DNA of 53,545 bases. Origin: Bacteroidota bacterium (GTDB taxonomy: Bacteria > Bacteroidota > Bacteroidia > Bacteroidales > JAAUTT01). Shown one piece after another: positions 26,212-36,176 of the stretch. Location: assembly GCA_021779665.1 (NCBI GenBank), contig JAJYAG010000024.1:1-53545 (forward strand). The letters run 5' to 3'. The notes below the pieces were generated by a model. That model ran no database searches. It was given only the letters and a program-made list of their open reading frames with translations, and had not been told where the DNA came from. Position numbers and translations under genes: made by a program. Each line of letters starts with the position of its first letter. The first letter of the stretch is position 1.

Positions 26212-28827
26212 ATGAATAAACACTTAATTAATACAATGCATAAGTTTTTAGTAATACTCCTGCTATTCAGTTTCCTTTCAGCAAAAGCACAACTCTCCGA
26301 AGGTGGAATGCCCTATTCCTTTAATCAGACGCATTTGAAAGCAAATTCATTAGTACCCGAAGTTAAACTCCGTTCCCTTAATGAAAAAAAACTTAAGGAT
26401 GAAGATGCCGAAAATCCAACTCCTCAAAGATACAGTCAGTTTGAGGACGTAAATATTGATATTAAAACCGGTACATTAACGCTCAACGAAGATCCTAAAG
26501 GAAAGATATGGCGTTATGCCATCAGTTCCGAAACAGCCTTTTCAATTCAGCTCTATTTTAAGACATTTGTCGTTCCCTATGGAGCTAAGCTTTTCATTTA
26601 TAACGACGATTATTCAAAGGTGTACGGGGCATTCACAAATAGAAATGCTGACAGTGATTCAAGTTTTATCATCGCCGATTTTCCGGGAAGAAAATTGATA
26701 ATTGAATATTTTGAGCCCGAAAATGCAGAATTTGAGGGTAAATTGATCCTGGGCTCAATCGGGCAAGCCTACCAGAATATTATGCAAATCCTTGAAGATA
26801 CTCAGGAAACCGAACTTGTAGATGTAAACTGTGAAGAAGGGAAGACCTGGCAGACTGAAAAGCATGCCGTTTGCAAGATAACTTTCAGGGTTGGCCGCTC
26901 CGGTTATCTTTGTACCGGCGCATTAATAAACAATACATCCAATGATGGCACTCCTTATTTTCTTACTGCAAACCATTGTATCAGTGACACAACGGTAGCC
27001 AAAACGCTTGTGGCTTATTTCAATTATGAACGACAATGGTGCAACGGACCGGTAAATAACGGGCAAACCCTCACAGGTTCGCGCCTGATGACTACCGGCC
27101 AGAAATCGGATTTTACCTTGCTGAAACTGAATACTACACCTCCTGCAGGTTATATGCCCTACCTGGCAGGATGGGACATAGGAAATTACAGCGATAACCA
27201 GAACGTTGGAATACATCACCCTGAAGGGCTCGAAAAAAAAATATCCATTGATTACGATAAAATTGTAACCTACGATTATACCATTTCGTGGGACGAAGGA
27301 CAAAACACACCTCCTTCGACACACTGGCAGGTAATTTTCGATGCAGGTGCTACCCGGCAAGGCTCTTCGGGCGGCCCGTTATTCAGTAAACAGAAACGGA
27401 TAATTGGCCAGCTGCATGGAGGCGGTGAAGGTGAAGAATATTATGGTAAATTAAGCTATTCGTGGACAAATAGTTCCGCGGGATTTGACCAGTTAAAAAA
27501 GTTTCTCGACCCCAAAAACACCGGAGTGACTTTTCTTAATGGCTATTACCCGGCGAATACTCCGCCCGATGCTTATTTTTCAAAAAAATATACTGATGTT
27601 TGTTTAAATGCTCCTGTTACACTCGAAGAAAACTCAGCTTTTCAACCAGACACGCGCAGCTGGACGATAACTCCGGCCACTTTCAACTTTATGAATGGTA
27701 CTGATAAGTCCTCTGTTGCCCCGCAAGTAGCATTTACTGCTGCCGGCTCGTATACCATCAAATTAAATGTATCAAATAAATATGGAAAAGACTCCCTGGT
27801 GTACACAAATGCAATAAAAGCCGGATCGGCTATTGATGTTACCCTGAGAGCTTCGCTTACCGACACACTGTGTTTTCAAAAATTCGACAGTCTGATCATT
27901 ACCGGGAAAGGCGCCGACGCTTTTACCTGGTCACTGGCTCCAAACGGATCCCCTTTTTACTTTAGTCGTATTAACGGCGATACAACCGTACTAAAAAAAA
28001 CTGATTCTCAGATTGATTCAAGTTATTCGTTAAGAATAAATACCCGCGGAGTAATGGGAACATGCAGCGATTCGGCCAGTCAGAACCTCCGTTTTATTAA
28101 AGTGACAAATGATAATATTGCCAATGCTGTGGAAATTGGACTGGGAACATCGCGTCAGTTCTCAAATTTATGCGCCACCATTGAGCCCAATGAACCGGTA
28201 CCTCCTGTTGATTCGTGCACCGGACTCCGGTCGTGGTGCAACGAATATGGTGATGGAAAAAATATAATAGAAAACAGTGTCTGGTTTAAATTCAAAGGGC
28301 CGGCCACAGGAAAAGCAAGTCTCAAATCAAGCGGCTTCGATAATCAAATAGCAATTTACGATGCTGCTTCGTATCAGGAAATTTTAAATGGAAAATACAC
28401 CTTACTTGCTGCCAACGACGATGAAAGTGATGCAGAGCCAAATCCAACCATCCCTGAGGTAACAGTTCAACCGGGAAAAATATACTGGATTCAGGTAGAT
28501 GGCAGCGGAGGGGGAACCGAAGGTTCCTTTACACTTACTCTTTCAGATAAAATTCTCACTTCGGACAATGTTTTACAGGGGGATACTATTCTTACAATTT
28601 ACCCGCAACCCACAGGATCGATATTAAATATTGACGGTTTAGGTTCAGGTAATGAGATGATCGATTTAAAAATATTCGGCCTTACCGGAAAAGTATTGAT
28701 GGAACAAGAAATAAAAAACGAAGGAGATAAACTTTCGGTGAATGTTGAAAATTTATCTCCCGGAATTTATCTCTTAAAGATCTCTCAGAACAAAAAAACT
28801 ATTGTAAAAAAATTTGTAAAGAATTAA
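26212..28827 (+). CDS. Secreted trypsin-like serine protease with type IX sorting domain
   Basis: The protein has 871 residues with a signal peptide (L-S-A-K-A-Q); an ATG at 26236 is an alternative start. The catalytic triad is visible as H255 (T-A-N-H-C), D300 (S-D-F-T-L-L) and S386 (G-S-S-G-G-P-L), the lysyl-endopeptidase-like arrangement. A PKD-like domain follows at about 455-540, then a beta-sandwich region (about 630-780). The last roughly 80 residues look like a type IX sorting domain (Y-P-Q-P-T-G, then L-S-P-G-I-Y-L-L-K-I). It is therefore predicted to be exported across the outer membrane and anchored or released. It is divergent from hldD. Confidence 0.88.
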   Translation: MNKHLINTMHKFLVILLLFSFLSAKAQLSEGGMPYSFNQTHLKANSLVPEVKLRSLNEKKLKDEDAENPTPQRYSQFEDVNIDIKTGTLTLNEDPKGKIWRYAISSETAFSIQLYFKTFVVPYGAKLFIYNDDYSKVYGAFTNRNADSDSSFIIADFPGRKLIIEYFEPENAEFEGKLILGSIGQAYQNIMQILEDTQETELVDVNCEEGKTWQTEKHAVCKITFRVGRSGYLCTGALINNTSNDGTPYFLTANHCISDTTVAKTLVAYFNYERQWCNGPVNNGQTLTGSRLMTTGQKSDFTLLKLNTTPPAGYMPYLAGWDIGNYSDNQNVGIHHPEGLEKKISIDYDKIVTYDYTISWDEGQNTPPSTHWQVIFDAGATRQGSSGGPLFSKQKRIIGQLHGGGEGEEYYGKLSYSWTNSSAGFDQLKKFLDPKNTGVTFLNGYYPANTPPDAYFSKKYTDVCLNAPVTLEENSAFQPDTRSWTITPATFNFMNGTDKSSVAPQVAFTAAGSYTIKLNVSNKYGKDSLVYTNAIKAGSAIDVTLRASLTDTLCFQKFDSLIITGKGADAFTWSLAPNGSPFYFSRINGDTTVLKKTDSQIDSSYSLRINTRGVMGTCSDSASQNLRFIKVTNDNIANAVEIGLGTSRQFSNLCATIEPNEPVPPVDSCTGLRSWCNEYGDGKNIIENSVWFKFKGPATGKASLKSSGFDNQIAIYDAASYQEILNGKYTLLAANDDESDAEPNPTIPEVTVQPGKIYWIQVDGSGGGTEGSFTLTLSDKILTSDNVLQGDTILTIYPQPTGSILNIDGLGSGNEMIDLKIFGLTGKVLMEQEIKNEGDKLSVNVENLSPGIYLLKISQNKKTIVKKFVKN

Positions 28828-28829
28828 TG

Positions 28830-30572
28830 TCAAACTTTAAAAGCGCTGATGAGGCGACGAAGCTTCTTAGCCTGTTCCGACATCTTTTGTGATTGACTGG
28901 CCATCAGGTCGGAACGTTCGGCGTTACCCTGAACAACGGCATTAAGTTGCTGTATGGCATTATTTATCTGCTCAACACCACTCACCTGTTCCAGGCTCGA
29001 GAAAGAGATTTCCTTTACAAGGTTAGCAGTTCTTTCAATTTCGGGAATAAGAGATTCAAGCTCACGGCGGGCCGATTTCGACATAATCATAGTTGCATTC
29101 GACACGTCGTTAATTTCGGTAGCGGCGGTTTTACTCTTATCTGCCAACTTACGCACTTCCTGGGCAACTACAGCAAAACCTCTTCCGTGCTCGCCAGCCC
29201 GGGCCGCTTCAACAGCTGCATTTAAGGCAAGCAGATTGGTTTGGAAAGCAATATCGTTAATAACCCCAACTTTATCGGCAATATTCCTGAGCGAATCGGT
29301 TGCAAGCTGGAATGAATCTTTACTCTTATTGATCTCGTTCACCGACTGCTGCGAGATTTTCTCTGTCTGCTTGGCATTATCGGCACTTTGCTGAATATTT
29401 GCATACATTTCTTCCATGGACGACGAAACTTCCTCGGCAGCAGCAGCCTGCTGGCGGGTTCCATCAGCAATATCTCCGGCAGTTTGATTCAGCAGCTGGC
29501 TCGATTCGGCTATAATTCTGGAATTTTCAGATAAATTATTAATAATATCCCTGAAATTTTCGGCCACCTGGTTCAAAGCATGAGCCAGTAAACCAATTTC
29601 GTCCTGGCGATTAATTTCGATTACTTGTGTTAAATCTCCTTCTGCGAGGGAATTTGCCATTTCAATACCCTTCTTAATGGGTCGTGTAATGGTTACCGTG
29701 AGTAAATAAACCAGTCCGCCGCCCAGAATCACAACAAAAATAATGGACAGCGACATTACCAGGTTTACATTGGAAATAATCTGGTTTGTGCTTTCTCCCA
29801 TAGATATAACCTTATCAACGCCCACATCAGAACTTCCTTTTATGTCCCAGAGGATATTCCCGGCAATTTCTATTCTTTTAAGCTGCAAAAGTTTGGCTTC
29901 CGGATACGTGGTGAGAATATTCCTGGCCGCCTCGATGAACTGCTTGATGGAGGCATTATTGCTTCTTCCGTAATCCTGTTCCAAACGTTGTATGGAAGAC
30001 TCGATAGTCGCCAGCTTTTTGGGCTTTTCATTACTCACAACATAATATATGGTAGACATAATGTTTTCCATGCGTTCAATGGTATTGAATGATACCGAAT
30101 TGCGCATCGTTTCAATCTGTTCTGCATTCGATCCAATAATTTTCAGACTCTCGGCTGATGAATTATTTTTCGCTTCGTACTCTTCCAGTATTTTAGAGAA
30201 TGAGTTTACTGATGTCTGAATGTCAACAAAAACAGCTTTACTATCTTTCAGGCTTTCCGATTTATCGGTTATGGAAATTAGATTTACAAGCGATTGTTTA
30301 AACTTATCAAGTCTTTGTTTGGCTTTCTTCATATAATAAACATCGCCGGTTTTATCGTACATATTTGTGTATTGAATGATATCCTGCCAGCTTTTCTCAA
30401 GTTGAAACGACTCATTAATAGTTGGAATGTACTCTTCAGACAACCTTTTAGTTCCTTTTTGAATAGTTCCCATATTCGCAAAAGAAATAACACCAATAAT
30501 TGCGGTTAACAAAACCAGTATAAAAAATCCTGCTCCGATTTTATAACCAATTTTAAGATTTTTAAAATTCAT
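28830..30572 (-). CDS. Methyl-accepting chemotaxis protein
   Basis: The 580-residue protein has membrane helices at about 11-32 and 271-294 around a helical periplasmic domain of about 240 residues, long enough to be a helical-bundle sensor. A HAMP domain follows (about 295-348), then the signalling coiled coil with the conserved tip [16 protein letters not shown] (446-461) and V-A-Q-E-V-R-K-L. There is no C-terminal methylation pentapeptide. No che genes are nearby. It is divergent from a sugar-binding lipoprotein 131 bases away, which suggests indirect sugar sensing. Confidence 0.93.
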   Translation of the reverse strand: MNFKNLKIGYKIGAGFFILVLLTAIIGVISFANMGTIQKGTKRLSEEYIPTINESFQLEKSWQDIIQYTNMYDKTGDVYYMKKAKQRLDKFKQSLVNLISITDKSESLKDSKAVFVDIQTSVNSFSKILEEYEAKNNSSAESLKIIGSNAEQIETMRNSVSFNTIERMENIMSTIYYVVSNEKPKKLATIESSIQRLEQDYGRSNNASIKQFIEAARNILTTYPEAKLLQLKRIEIAGNILWDIKGSSDVGVDKVISMGESTNQIISNVNLVMSLSIIFVVILGGGLVYLLTVTITRPIKKGIEMANSLAEGDLTQVIEINRQDEIGLLAHALNQVAENFRDIINNLSENSRIIAESSQLLNQTAGDIADGTRQQAAAAEEVSSSMEEMYANIQQSADNAKQTEKISQQSVNEINKSKDSFQLATDSLRNIADKVGVINDIAFQTNLLALNAAVEAARAGEHGRGFAVVAQEVRKLADKSKTAATEINDVSNATMIMSKSARRELESLIPEIERTANLVKEISFSSLEQVSGVEQINNAIQQLNAVVQGNAERSDLMASQSQKMSEQAKKLRRLISAFKV

Positions 30573-30597
30573 AAGCCTAGTGTTTTGAATTAGGTTT

Positions 30598-30614
30598 TTA
30601 GTAGCTTTTACTAA
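30598..30614. promoter_or_regulatory. Inverted repeat in the chemoreceptor / binding-protein divergent region
   Basis: TTAGTA (30598-30603) and TACTAA (30609-30614) flank GCTTT. The site lies 25 bases before the chemoreceptor start and 90 before the binding-protein start, so it could be a shared operator. The arms are short and the call is tentative. Confidence 0.3.
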
Positions 30615-30703
30615 GGTTTGGTTTTTATTTACGTAATAATCGAATTCAGGTTAACATTTTTCACTATAAAAACGTAAATAATCTAAATTCCATAAAAACT
30701 GCC

Positions 30704-31702
30704 ATGAAAAGAACTTTTAATTACCTTTTTTTTGTAATGCTTATTACAGTTTTCTCATGTAATAAATCAAACAATGTTAAAGTGGGCTACCTTATTCCGA
30801 ACGAAAAGAGTGAGCGATATGTAAAAGAAAGGGAATTCTTTAAGCAAAAGATAACTTCCATGGGCGGTGAAGCCCTGACTGCCTCGGCAGATTATGACGA
30901 TCAGAGGCAAATTGAACAGGCACACGAAATGATTACACAGGGGGCAAAAGTTCTTGTGGTAAATGCCGTAAACATGAACACAGCAGCAGCCATTGTCCGC
31001 GATGCCCATGACAACAATGTACAGGTAATCGCCTACGACCGTCTGATACAAAACTCCGACCTTGATTATTATATTTCGTTCGACAATGTAAAGGTTGGTA
31101 AACTGATGGCTGAATATGTGACGAAAATTAAACCCGAAGGTAATTATGTACTGATAGGCGGCGATAAAGCCGACCTGAATGCTGTGCTTGTAAAGCAAGG
31201 ACAGATGGATGTGTTATCGGGCCTGGTTAAGGCGGGAAAAATAAAAATCGACTACAATGTGTATGTCGAGGATTGGTCGGGAGAGAATGCTTACCAGGAA
31301 ATGAAAAGGTACCTGAACCTGTCGAAAGAAACCCCTGTTGCAGTACTTTCATCGTACGACGGGATGACAGCCGGATGCATTAAAGCCCTTGATGAGTCCA
31401 ACCTGGGGGGAATTGTGGCGACAACAGGACAGGATGCTGAACTTGAGGCCTGCCGCAATATTATTAACGACCGTCAATCGATGACCGTATATAAACCCTT
31501 GAAACTACTGGCTGAAAGGTCGGCCGAAATTGCGTTTAAAATGGCGACAGGTGAAAAAATAGAGGTTCCATCCAATACAGTTAATAACGGACAAAAGGAT
31601 GTTCCTTCTATATTACTCGAACCACTGATGGTGAATAAAAATAATATGAAAAGCGTAATTATTGCTGATGGCTTTTACACCGAAAATCAGCTATTTAATT
31701 AA
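30704..31702 (+). CDS. XylF-like periplasmic sugar-binding lipoprotein
   Basis: The 332-residue protein has a lipobox V-F-S-C at residues 16-19 and no acidic export signal after it (C-N-K-S-N-N), so it should face the periplasm. The body is a type I periplasmic binding fold close to xylose-binding proteins: K-V-G-Y-L-I-P, V-I-A-Y-D-R-L-I, Y-I-S-F-D-N-V-K-V-G and T-T-G-Q-D-A-E. No ABC permease or ATPase gene accompanies it. The divergent chemoreceptor suggests it serves as a sensory rather than a transport component, by analogy with ribose- and galactose-binding proteins that dock on receptors. Confidence 0.88.
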   Translation: MKRTFNYLFFVMLITVFSCNKSNNVKVGYLIPNEKSERYVKEREFFKQKITSMGGEALTASADYDDQRQIEQAHEMITQGAKVLVVNAVNMNTAAAIVRDAHDNNVQVIAYDRLIQNSDLDYYISFDNVKVGKLMAEYVTKIKPEGNYVLIGGDKADLNAVLVKQGQMDVLSGLVKAGKIKIDYNVYVEDWSGENAYQEMKRYLNLSKETPVAVLSSYDGMTAGCIKALDESNLGGIVATTGQDAELEACRNIINDRQSMTVYKPLKLLAERSAEIAFKMATGEKIEVPSNTVNNGQKDVPSILLEPLMVNKNNMKSVIIADGFYTENQLFN

Positions 31703-32175
31703 ACCACCTCGAGATTATAATCTTCCTCGTTGAGACTTTGGGCAAGCTTTGTGGCATATTCCAGGTCGAAATAAACCTTTGGCCGGTGCTTGGCAAAAAC
31801 CGGGTACCGTCCAACCCCATCTTCACTGTTAAGGTAATTATATCCTGTAAGATATAAATCAGTATCTGATATACGGATTTTATAAACCGGCCGGTGCTGG
31901 CAAATTTCAATTACTTCCTGTATCTCAGCCGGAGTAACCTCCGGATCGTGTTTTAATTTAAACTGGCGAACTATTTCATCGCTAAAAGGTGCCTTTGTAA
32001 AAAAAAGGTCGAAGTTTTTAACGTAACATGAAAGTACACTGGTCTCATCCAGTATAATGGCAGGTTTTTGTTCATCTCCCACAATCCGTACATTGAAACC
32101 ATTTGATATAAAAAAATTTAGTAATCTTTTGTTTCGGCGTATCACCAACTCCTCAAGCGACTCATTCCTGGCCAT
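31699..32175 (-). CDS. Conserved-looking cytoplasmic protein of unknown function
   Basis: I do not recognise this 158-residue protein. It has no signal peptide or membrane helix. The sequence is mixed alpha/beta, beginning with a basic helix (E-E-L-V-I-R-R-N-K-R-L-L) and containing C-Q-H-R-P-V-Y-K-I-R-I-S and a tail rich in aromatic residues. Codon use resembles its neighbours, so it is probably a real gene. Its stop overlaps the stop of the convergent sugar-binding lipoprotein by 4 bases. It is divergent from the tRNA thiolase gene. Confidence 0.65.
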   Translation of the reverse strand: MARNESLEELVIRRNKRLLNFFISNGFNVRIVGDEQKPAIILDETSVLSCYVKNFDLFFTKAPFSDEIVRQFKLKHDPEVTPAEIQEVIEICQHRPVYKIRISDTDLYLTGYNYLNSEDGVGRYPVFAKHRPKVYFDLEYATKLAQSLNEEDYNLEVV

Positions 32176-32350
32176 AAAATAATAAATTCAGCGGTTAGGC
32201 AAATTGTTAATTAAACTGTGTTTTATAGTACTGTGATAATAATTACATTAGTACCGGTTTATTAAGAGCGAAATTTAAACAATAAAATTCGAAATAAACA
32301 AAAATTTAATCCCTCTTTAATAATTTTTGATTATATTAATTAAGCAAAGC

Positions 32351-33169
32351 ATGAAAATTAAAAATTTAAATAACGCTCTATCGCTTATTGTATATAAGGT
32401 TCAGAAGGCTCAAAAAGTTCACGGTTTTTTTTCGGAAGGCGATAAAATTTTGATGGGTGTATCCGGAGGGAAGGATTCTTTGCTTTTACTCGAAGTTTTT
32501 GGGGAGCTTTGCTCCAAACGAAAATACAACCTGGAAGTCACGCCGGTTCATATTAAAATCAAGAATATAGGATATAACATTAACTTCGATGCCATCCACC
32601 AAATTTGCGATCACTACCATTTTAAGCTAAAGATAATTGAAGCGGATATTGACTTCGACCCTGACCATAAAAAAGGCCCCTGCTTTGTTTGTTCCTGGCA
32701 CCGCCGAAAATTACTGTATGCAACTGCTCGTGAATTGGGTTGTAACAAAATTGCTTTAGGCCATCATATGGACGATGCGGTTCAGACTTTACTGATGAAC
32801 ATGATTTACCATGGATCAATAAGCTCCATGCCTGTCAGCCTGAGTATGTTTCAGGGAGAACTTGAGATTATTCGCCCGTTGCTTTTTGTAAGCGAAAAAG
32901 AAATAATTGAATATAAAAACATCCGGAATTTTCCGGAACTTATCAAGGATTGCCCTTATGGCTCCGACACAAAACGAAACACCATGAAGGAACTGATTGA
33001 AGTTTTTGAAAAAATAAATCCTTCAGCCGGGTTGAATATTTTCAGGAGCATGTCGAAAATTTTTCCGGCTTACCTGCCCGAACGCGGAAAAGGCATTATT
33101 GAAGGACTAAATGAAATTCATCCACCAAAAAGTAATGCCGGCCCGAATGATTGCGAAGCGGAAAATTAA
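32351..33169 (+). CDS. TtcA-like tRNA 2-thiolation protein
   Basis: The protein has 272 residues from the ATG at 32351. The ATP pyrophosphatase loop is S-G-G-K-D-S (38-43). The iron-sulfur ligands known in TtcA can be matched to C111, C114 (C-F-V-C) and C201 (D-C-P-Y-G). The L-G-H-H-M-D-D-A motif follows at about 136-143. TtcA thiolates cytidine 32 of tRNA. The second C-x-x-C of E. coli TtcA keeps only its first cysteine here, which still leaves three ligands. A related two-thiouridine enzyme cannot be fully excluded. Confidence 0.82.
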   Translation: MKIKNLNNALSLIVYKVQKAQKVHGFFSEGDKILMGVSGGKDSLLLLEVFGELCSKRKYNLEVTPVHIKIKNIGYNINFDAIHQICDHYHFKLKIIEADIDFDPDHKKGPCFVCSWHRRKLLYATARELGCNKIALGHHMDDAVQTLLMNMIYHGSISSMPVSLSMFQGELEIIRPLLFVSEKEIIEYKNIRNFPELIKDCPYGSDTKRNTMKELIEVFEKINPSAGLNIFRSMSKIFPAYLPERGKGIIEGLNEIHPPKSNAGPNDCEAEN

Positions 33170-33186
33170 AAGCTTAAGAAAAATCC

Positions 33187-35268
33187 TTATCCCTTAAAAC
33201 CGAATGAAAGAGCAATTGCATAGTTACGGGGCATTGCGGGGTAATAATAACGTGGCGGACGGTTACCTGCAGCCGGAGCATTAATCAGGATCATGGAAGC
33301 ATATTTTTCGTCAGTTAAATTATTGATAGCTGCTGATAGTCTCAGGTTCCATCTGTTCTTTTCGAAAATATACCCAAACCTGATATTCCCAACGGAATAA
33401 CTGTTGTAGAATTTGGTATTGCTATCGTTCATGGGAGTTTCACCATTCAGATAAATTTCGGGTTCCACAAAAAACCATCGTTTAACACGAAAATTAACCA
33501 AAGCAAACATGCGGTTTTCAGGTACACCAGGCAGGTTATTACCCTGATAATTAACTCCATTCTCAAGAAAATCTCCAAACTTATTCGATTGTCGGTTGTA
33601 TACCAACCTGTAATCGGCAACATAAAACCATGATGAAGCGTTCAACAGAGGATCAGCCTTTTCAACGGAAATCTCAAAACCCGTATGTCTTGACTTTCCT
33701 ACATTCTTTCCTACATAGGTATCTTCGGCAATGCGTTCAGGAACAATTAAATCGGAAACGGGCATATAATAGGCAGAAACAGTGTACCTCAATTCTTTCA
33801 ACAGCTGTGTTCCCTTGAAACCAGCTTCGAAGCTCCATGCTTTTTCAGGATTTACATTATCATTTATAGTACCATCGGGATAAATAATTTCCTGCATCGA
33901 AGGATAGGATAAGCCATGACTGAGGCTTGCGAAAACAAAATGATTCAGAACCAATTGTCGGGAAGCCGAAATCCGGGGTGAAAAATTAACAGCATGGTTA
34001 TACCTTTGAACCGCTCCTGAAGTGAAGATATTTTTATCGTTAAAACCAAATTTGTTAAGATTAAGGCTTATGGTAATAAAATTCTTGAGGTCGGGAGCAT
34101 ACCCGGCAATCAGAAAAGCATTAGCCTGGTAAATGTTTTCGACATTATCAGCGATTTTACTGCCCTTCTCTCCCACTCCTCCAATATTTTCGAACAACGA
34201 TGGCTGATATCTTTCGAAAAAAGCTGATATTCCAGGGGTTACCGTTAATCCTTCAACTTTGCTGAATTTCTTCTGCATATAAAGTTTCACCCCACCCGAT
34301 TTATCATCTTCGTTCATAAAATTGAAAGGCCGCACCTCAACAGACTTTTTGTACAAACCATATAATGTTGTAAAAGCAGATAACTGATCGTTAAATTTAT
34401 ACTGATGGGTAACTCCTGCCAGCAAACGTTGTGTATTTTCCCGTCCGCGTGTTTTGGCCCAGGTTGTTGCAGCTGCCCTCGGATTATTTGCAAAAGAAGC
34501 ACTATCCACTGAACTTGGGATATCAGCTTTTACATCGGTAAAAAGTGCCAGGAAACTCCACGACGACTTTGGCCCTTTATGATTATAGTTAATTAAGGCC
34601 GAATGCCTGTTGTAAGTATTATTATCGCGATATCCGTCGGAACTTACATTTTTATATTTGACGGAAAGAGCAGACAAGCCTTTGCTTAGGTCTGCCCGGA
34701 AGGAGTTCTGAAAGGTTCCGTAAGAACCAACCCCTGTGTTCAGTAAAAATGAATTTTGCTTTGCAACCGGTGCTGAATAAAGTAACAGGGTTCCGCCAAG
34801 AGCTGGCCCGTAAATGCCGGCTGTGGGTCCCCCGACAACTTCCATGCGATCCACAAACTGCAGATCGATATCATCAATAAAAGTATCTCCCTCGCCCGAG
34901 GTTAAAGGAATATCGTTAAAAAGGGCGTTGATCTTACGTGTTCCGTAAAGTGACCTGGTACCAATTCCTCGCATGGTAATACGACTGGTATTGAAAGTTC
35001 CGGTGTGTGCATAAATTGCCGGAATTTTGTTCAGACTCTCATTGATATTTACTGGCAGAATAATGTCGTTGCTGCTTGCATTTACAGCATAAACTGTTGC
35101 AGGAAACCGGCGTGTAACCATGTTCGAGTGTAAAGCACGCACTTCCACTTCATCGAGGCGGTTAACTTTTGCAAAGGTATCAATTGCTAAAGTATCGATA
35201 ACCTGGGCATTTGAATTGGTTATAAAAACAAACAGGAAAGCTACTCCCGCAATAAAAAATTTAGACAT
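33187..35268 (-). CDS. TonB-dependent receptor without STN domain
   Basis: This 693-residue outer-membrane receptor has a signal peptide ending S-N-A-Q, a TonB-box-like D-E-V-E-V-R-A-L, a plug domain (I-T-M-R-G-I-G-T-R-S, then V-G-G-P-T-A-G-I-Y-G-P-A-L-G-G) and a beta-barrel ending in A-I-A-L-S-F-G-F. Its length and plug resemble siderophore or small-ligand receptors rather than SusC. No SusD accompanies it. It is divergent from the sigma factor at 35526 with 257 bases between. The ligand is unknown; iron chelates or a cofactor are possible. Confidence 0.88.
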   Translation of the reverse strand: MSKFFIAGVAFLFVFITNSNAQVIDTLAIDTFAKVNRLDEVEVRALHSNMVTRRFPATVYAVNASSNDIILPVNINESLNKIPAIYAHTGTFNTSRITMRGIGTRSLYGTRKINALFNDIPLTSGEGDTFIDDIDLQFVDRMEVVGGPTAGIYGPALGGTLLLYSAPVAKQNSFLLNTGVGSYGTFQNSFRADLSKGLSALSVKYKNVSSDGYRDNNTYNRHSALINYNHKGPKSSWSFLALFTDVKADIPSSVDSASFANNPRAAATTWAKTRGRENTQRLLAGVTHQYKFNDQLSAFTTLYGLYKKSVEVRPFNFMNEDDKSGGVKLYMQKKFSKVEGLTVTPGISAFFERYQPSLFENIGGVGEKGSKIADNVENIYQANAFLIAGYAPDLKNFITISLNLNKFGFNDKNIFTSGAVQRYNHAVNFSPRISASRQLVLNHFVFASLSHGLSYPSMQEIIYPDGTINDNVNPEKAWSFEAGFKGTQLLKELRYTVSAYYMPVSDLIVPERIAEDTYVGKNVGKSRHTGFEISVEKADPLLNASSWFYVADYRLVYNRQSNKFGDFLENGVNYQGNNLPGVPENRMFALVNFRVKRWFFVEPEIYLNGETPMNDSNTKFYNSYSVGNIRFGYIFEKNRWNLRLSAAINNLTDEKYASMILINAPAAGNRPPRYYYPAMPRNYAIALSFGFKG

Positions 35269-35341
35269 AGAACTTCTTGAATCATTTTTCTATTACAACT
35301 AACAAAAAAAAATGCGAAACGTTCAAACCCAGTCCGGTAAG

Positions 35342-35394
35342 AAATCTTTAGAAAAGAACACACATTCACTATGTTTCGGTTGTAAAATCTTTAG
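35342..35394. repeat. Direct repeat AAATCTTTAG in the divergent region before the second sigma gene
   Basis: AAATCTTTAG occurs at 35342-35351 and 35385-35394, 43 bases apart (about four helical turns), each followed by A-rich sequence. Closer to the start codon, TGACACAA occurs twice (35500-35507 and 35513-35520). TAATTTTG (35423-35430) matches the -7 consensus. These may be control sites for the sigma gene or the divergent receptor. Confidence 0.35.
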
Positions 35395-35525
35395 TAAAAT
35401 AAGGGTATTTGGGTTTTTTGGTTAATTTTGACAAGAAAAACTGATCATTTGTAACAAAGCCTTATATTTAGTTTAATCTTCAATGGATTACACTTAACCT
35501 GACACAAAACATTGACACAACACGT

Positions 35526-36110
35526 ATGCAGGAAAGCGGCGATTTACGTTTAAATTCCCTGGCAACCTTCGAGAAGTTATTCGATAGTTATTATTCCATG
35601 CTTTGCCTGGTAGCTTACGACATGGTTAAAAGCAAGCACCTTGCCGAGGAAATTGTAGACGATGTGTTTTTTAACCTGTGGCAAAAGCGGAATTCAATAG
35701 AAATCAACAAGTCAATCCGGGCATATCTTGTACGATCGGTTAAAAACAGGAGCATAAACTGGCTGGAACAAACCAAAACCGAGCGGCTTGTAATGGCAAA
35801 TACTTACGATGTTTCCCTGTTTGACGAAATAATTTGGGACAATGAATATCCATTGGGTAACCTGCTTGAAAAAGAGTTACGTAAAAAGATAAACGAGGCT
35901 GTTATGACTTTGCCCGAACATTGCCGTCAGATCTTTCTTCTTAACCGCAACGAGGACCTCACTTACGAAGAAATTGCCGATAAGCTCTCCATATCAGTAA
36001 ATACGGTAAAAACCCAGATGAAAATTGCCCTTGCCAGGCTTCGCGAGGCTCTGAAAGATTACCTCCCTCTGCTACTCCTACTGCTGCTAAAAAATAAAGA
36101 AGGCCTGTAA
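35526..36110 (+). CDS. ECF RNA polymerase sigma factor
   Basis: The 194-residue protein has region 2 (L-A-E-E-I-V-D-D-V-F-F-N-L-W-Q-K) and region 4 (L-P-E-H-C-R-Q-I-F-L-L-N, helix-turn-helix E-E-I-A-D-K-L-S-I-S-V-N-T-V-K). It has a leucine-rich tail (L-L-L-L-L-L-L-K) that is unusual but seen in some Bacteroidota ECF factors. It heads the second Sus-type locus and is followed by fecR after 66 bases. Confidence 0.94.
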   Translation: MQESGDLRLNSLATFEKLFDSYYSMLCLVAYDMVKSKHLAEEIVDDVFFNLWQKRNSIEINKSIRAYLVRSVKNRSINWLEQTKTERLVMANTYDVSLFDEIIWDNEYPLGNLLEKELRKKINEAVMTLPEHCRQIFLLNRNEDLTYEEIADKLSISVNTVKTQMKIALARLREALKDYLPLLLLLLLKNKEGL

Positions 36111-36176
36111 AGATTAACCCGATCTTTAAAAAAATTAAAAATTTATTCACCCTATAATTTTTTATTCTTGTCTAAA

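Noticed and set aside
30704-31702. Functional xylose ABC importer
   Set aside because: Only the binding protein is present; no permease or ATPase gene lies within the window.
35959-36150. Minus-strand frame over the end of the second sigma gene
   Set aside because: It is a shadow of the sigma coding sequence and the fecR leader, with no family motif.
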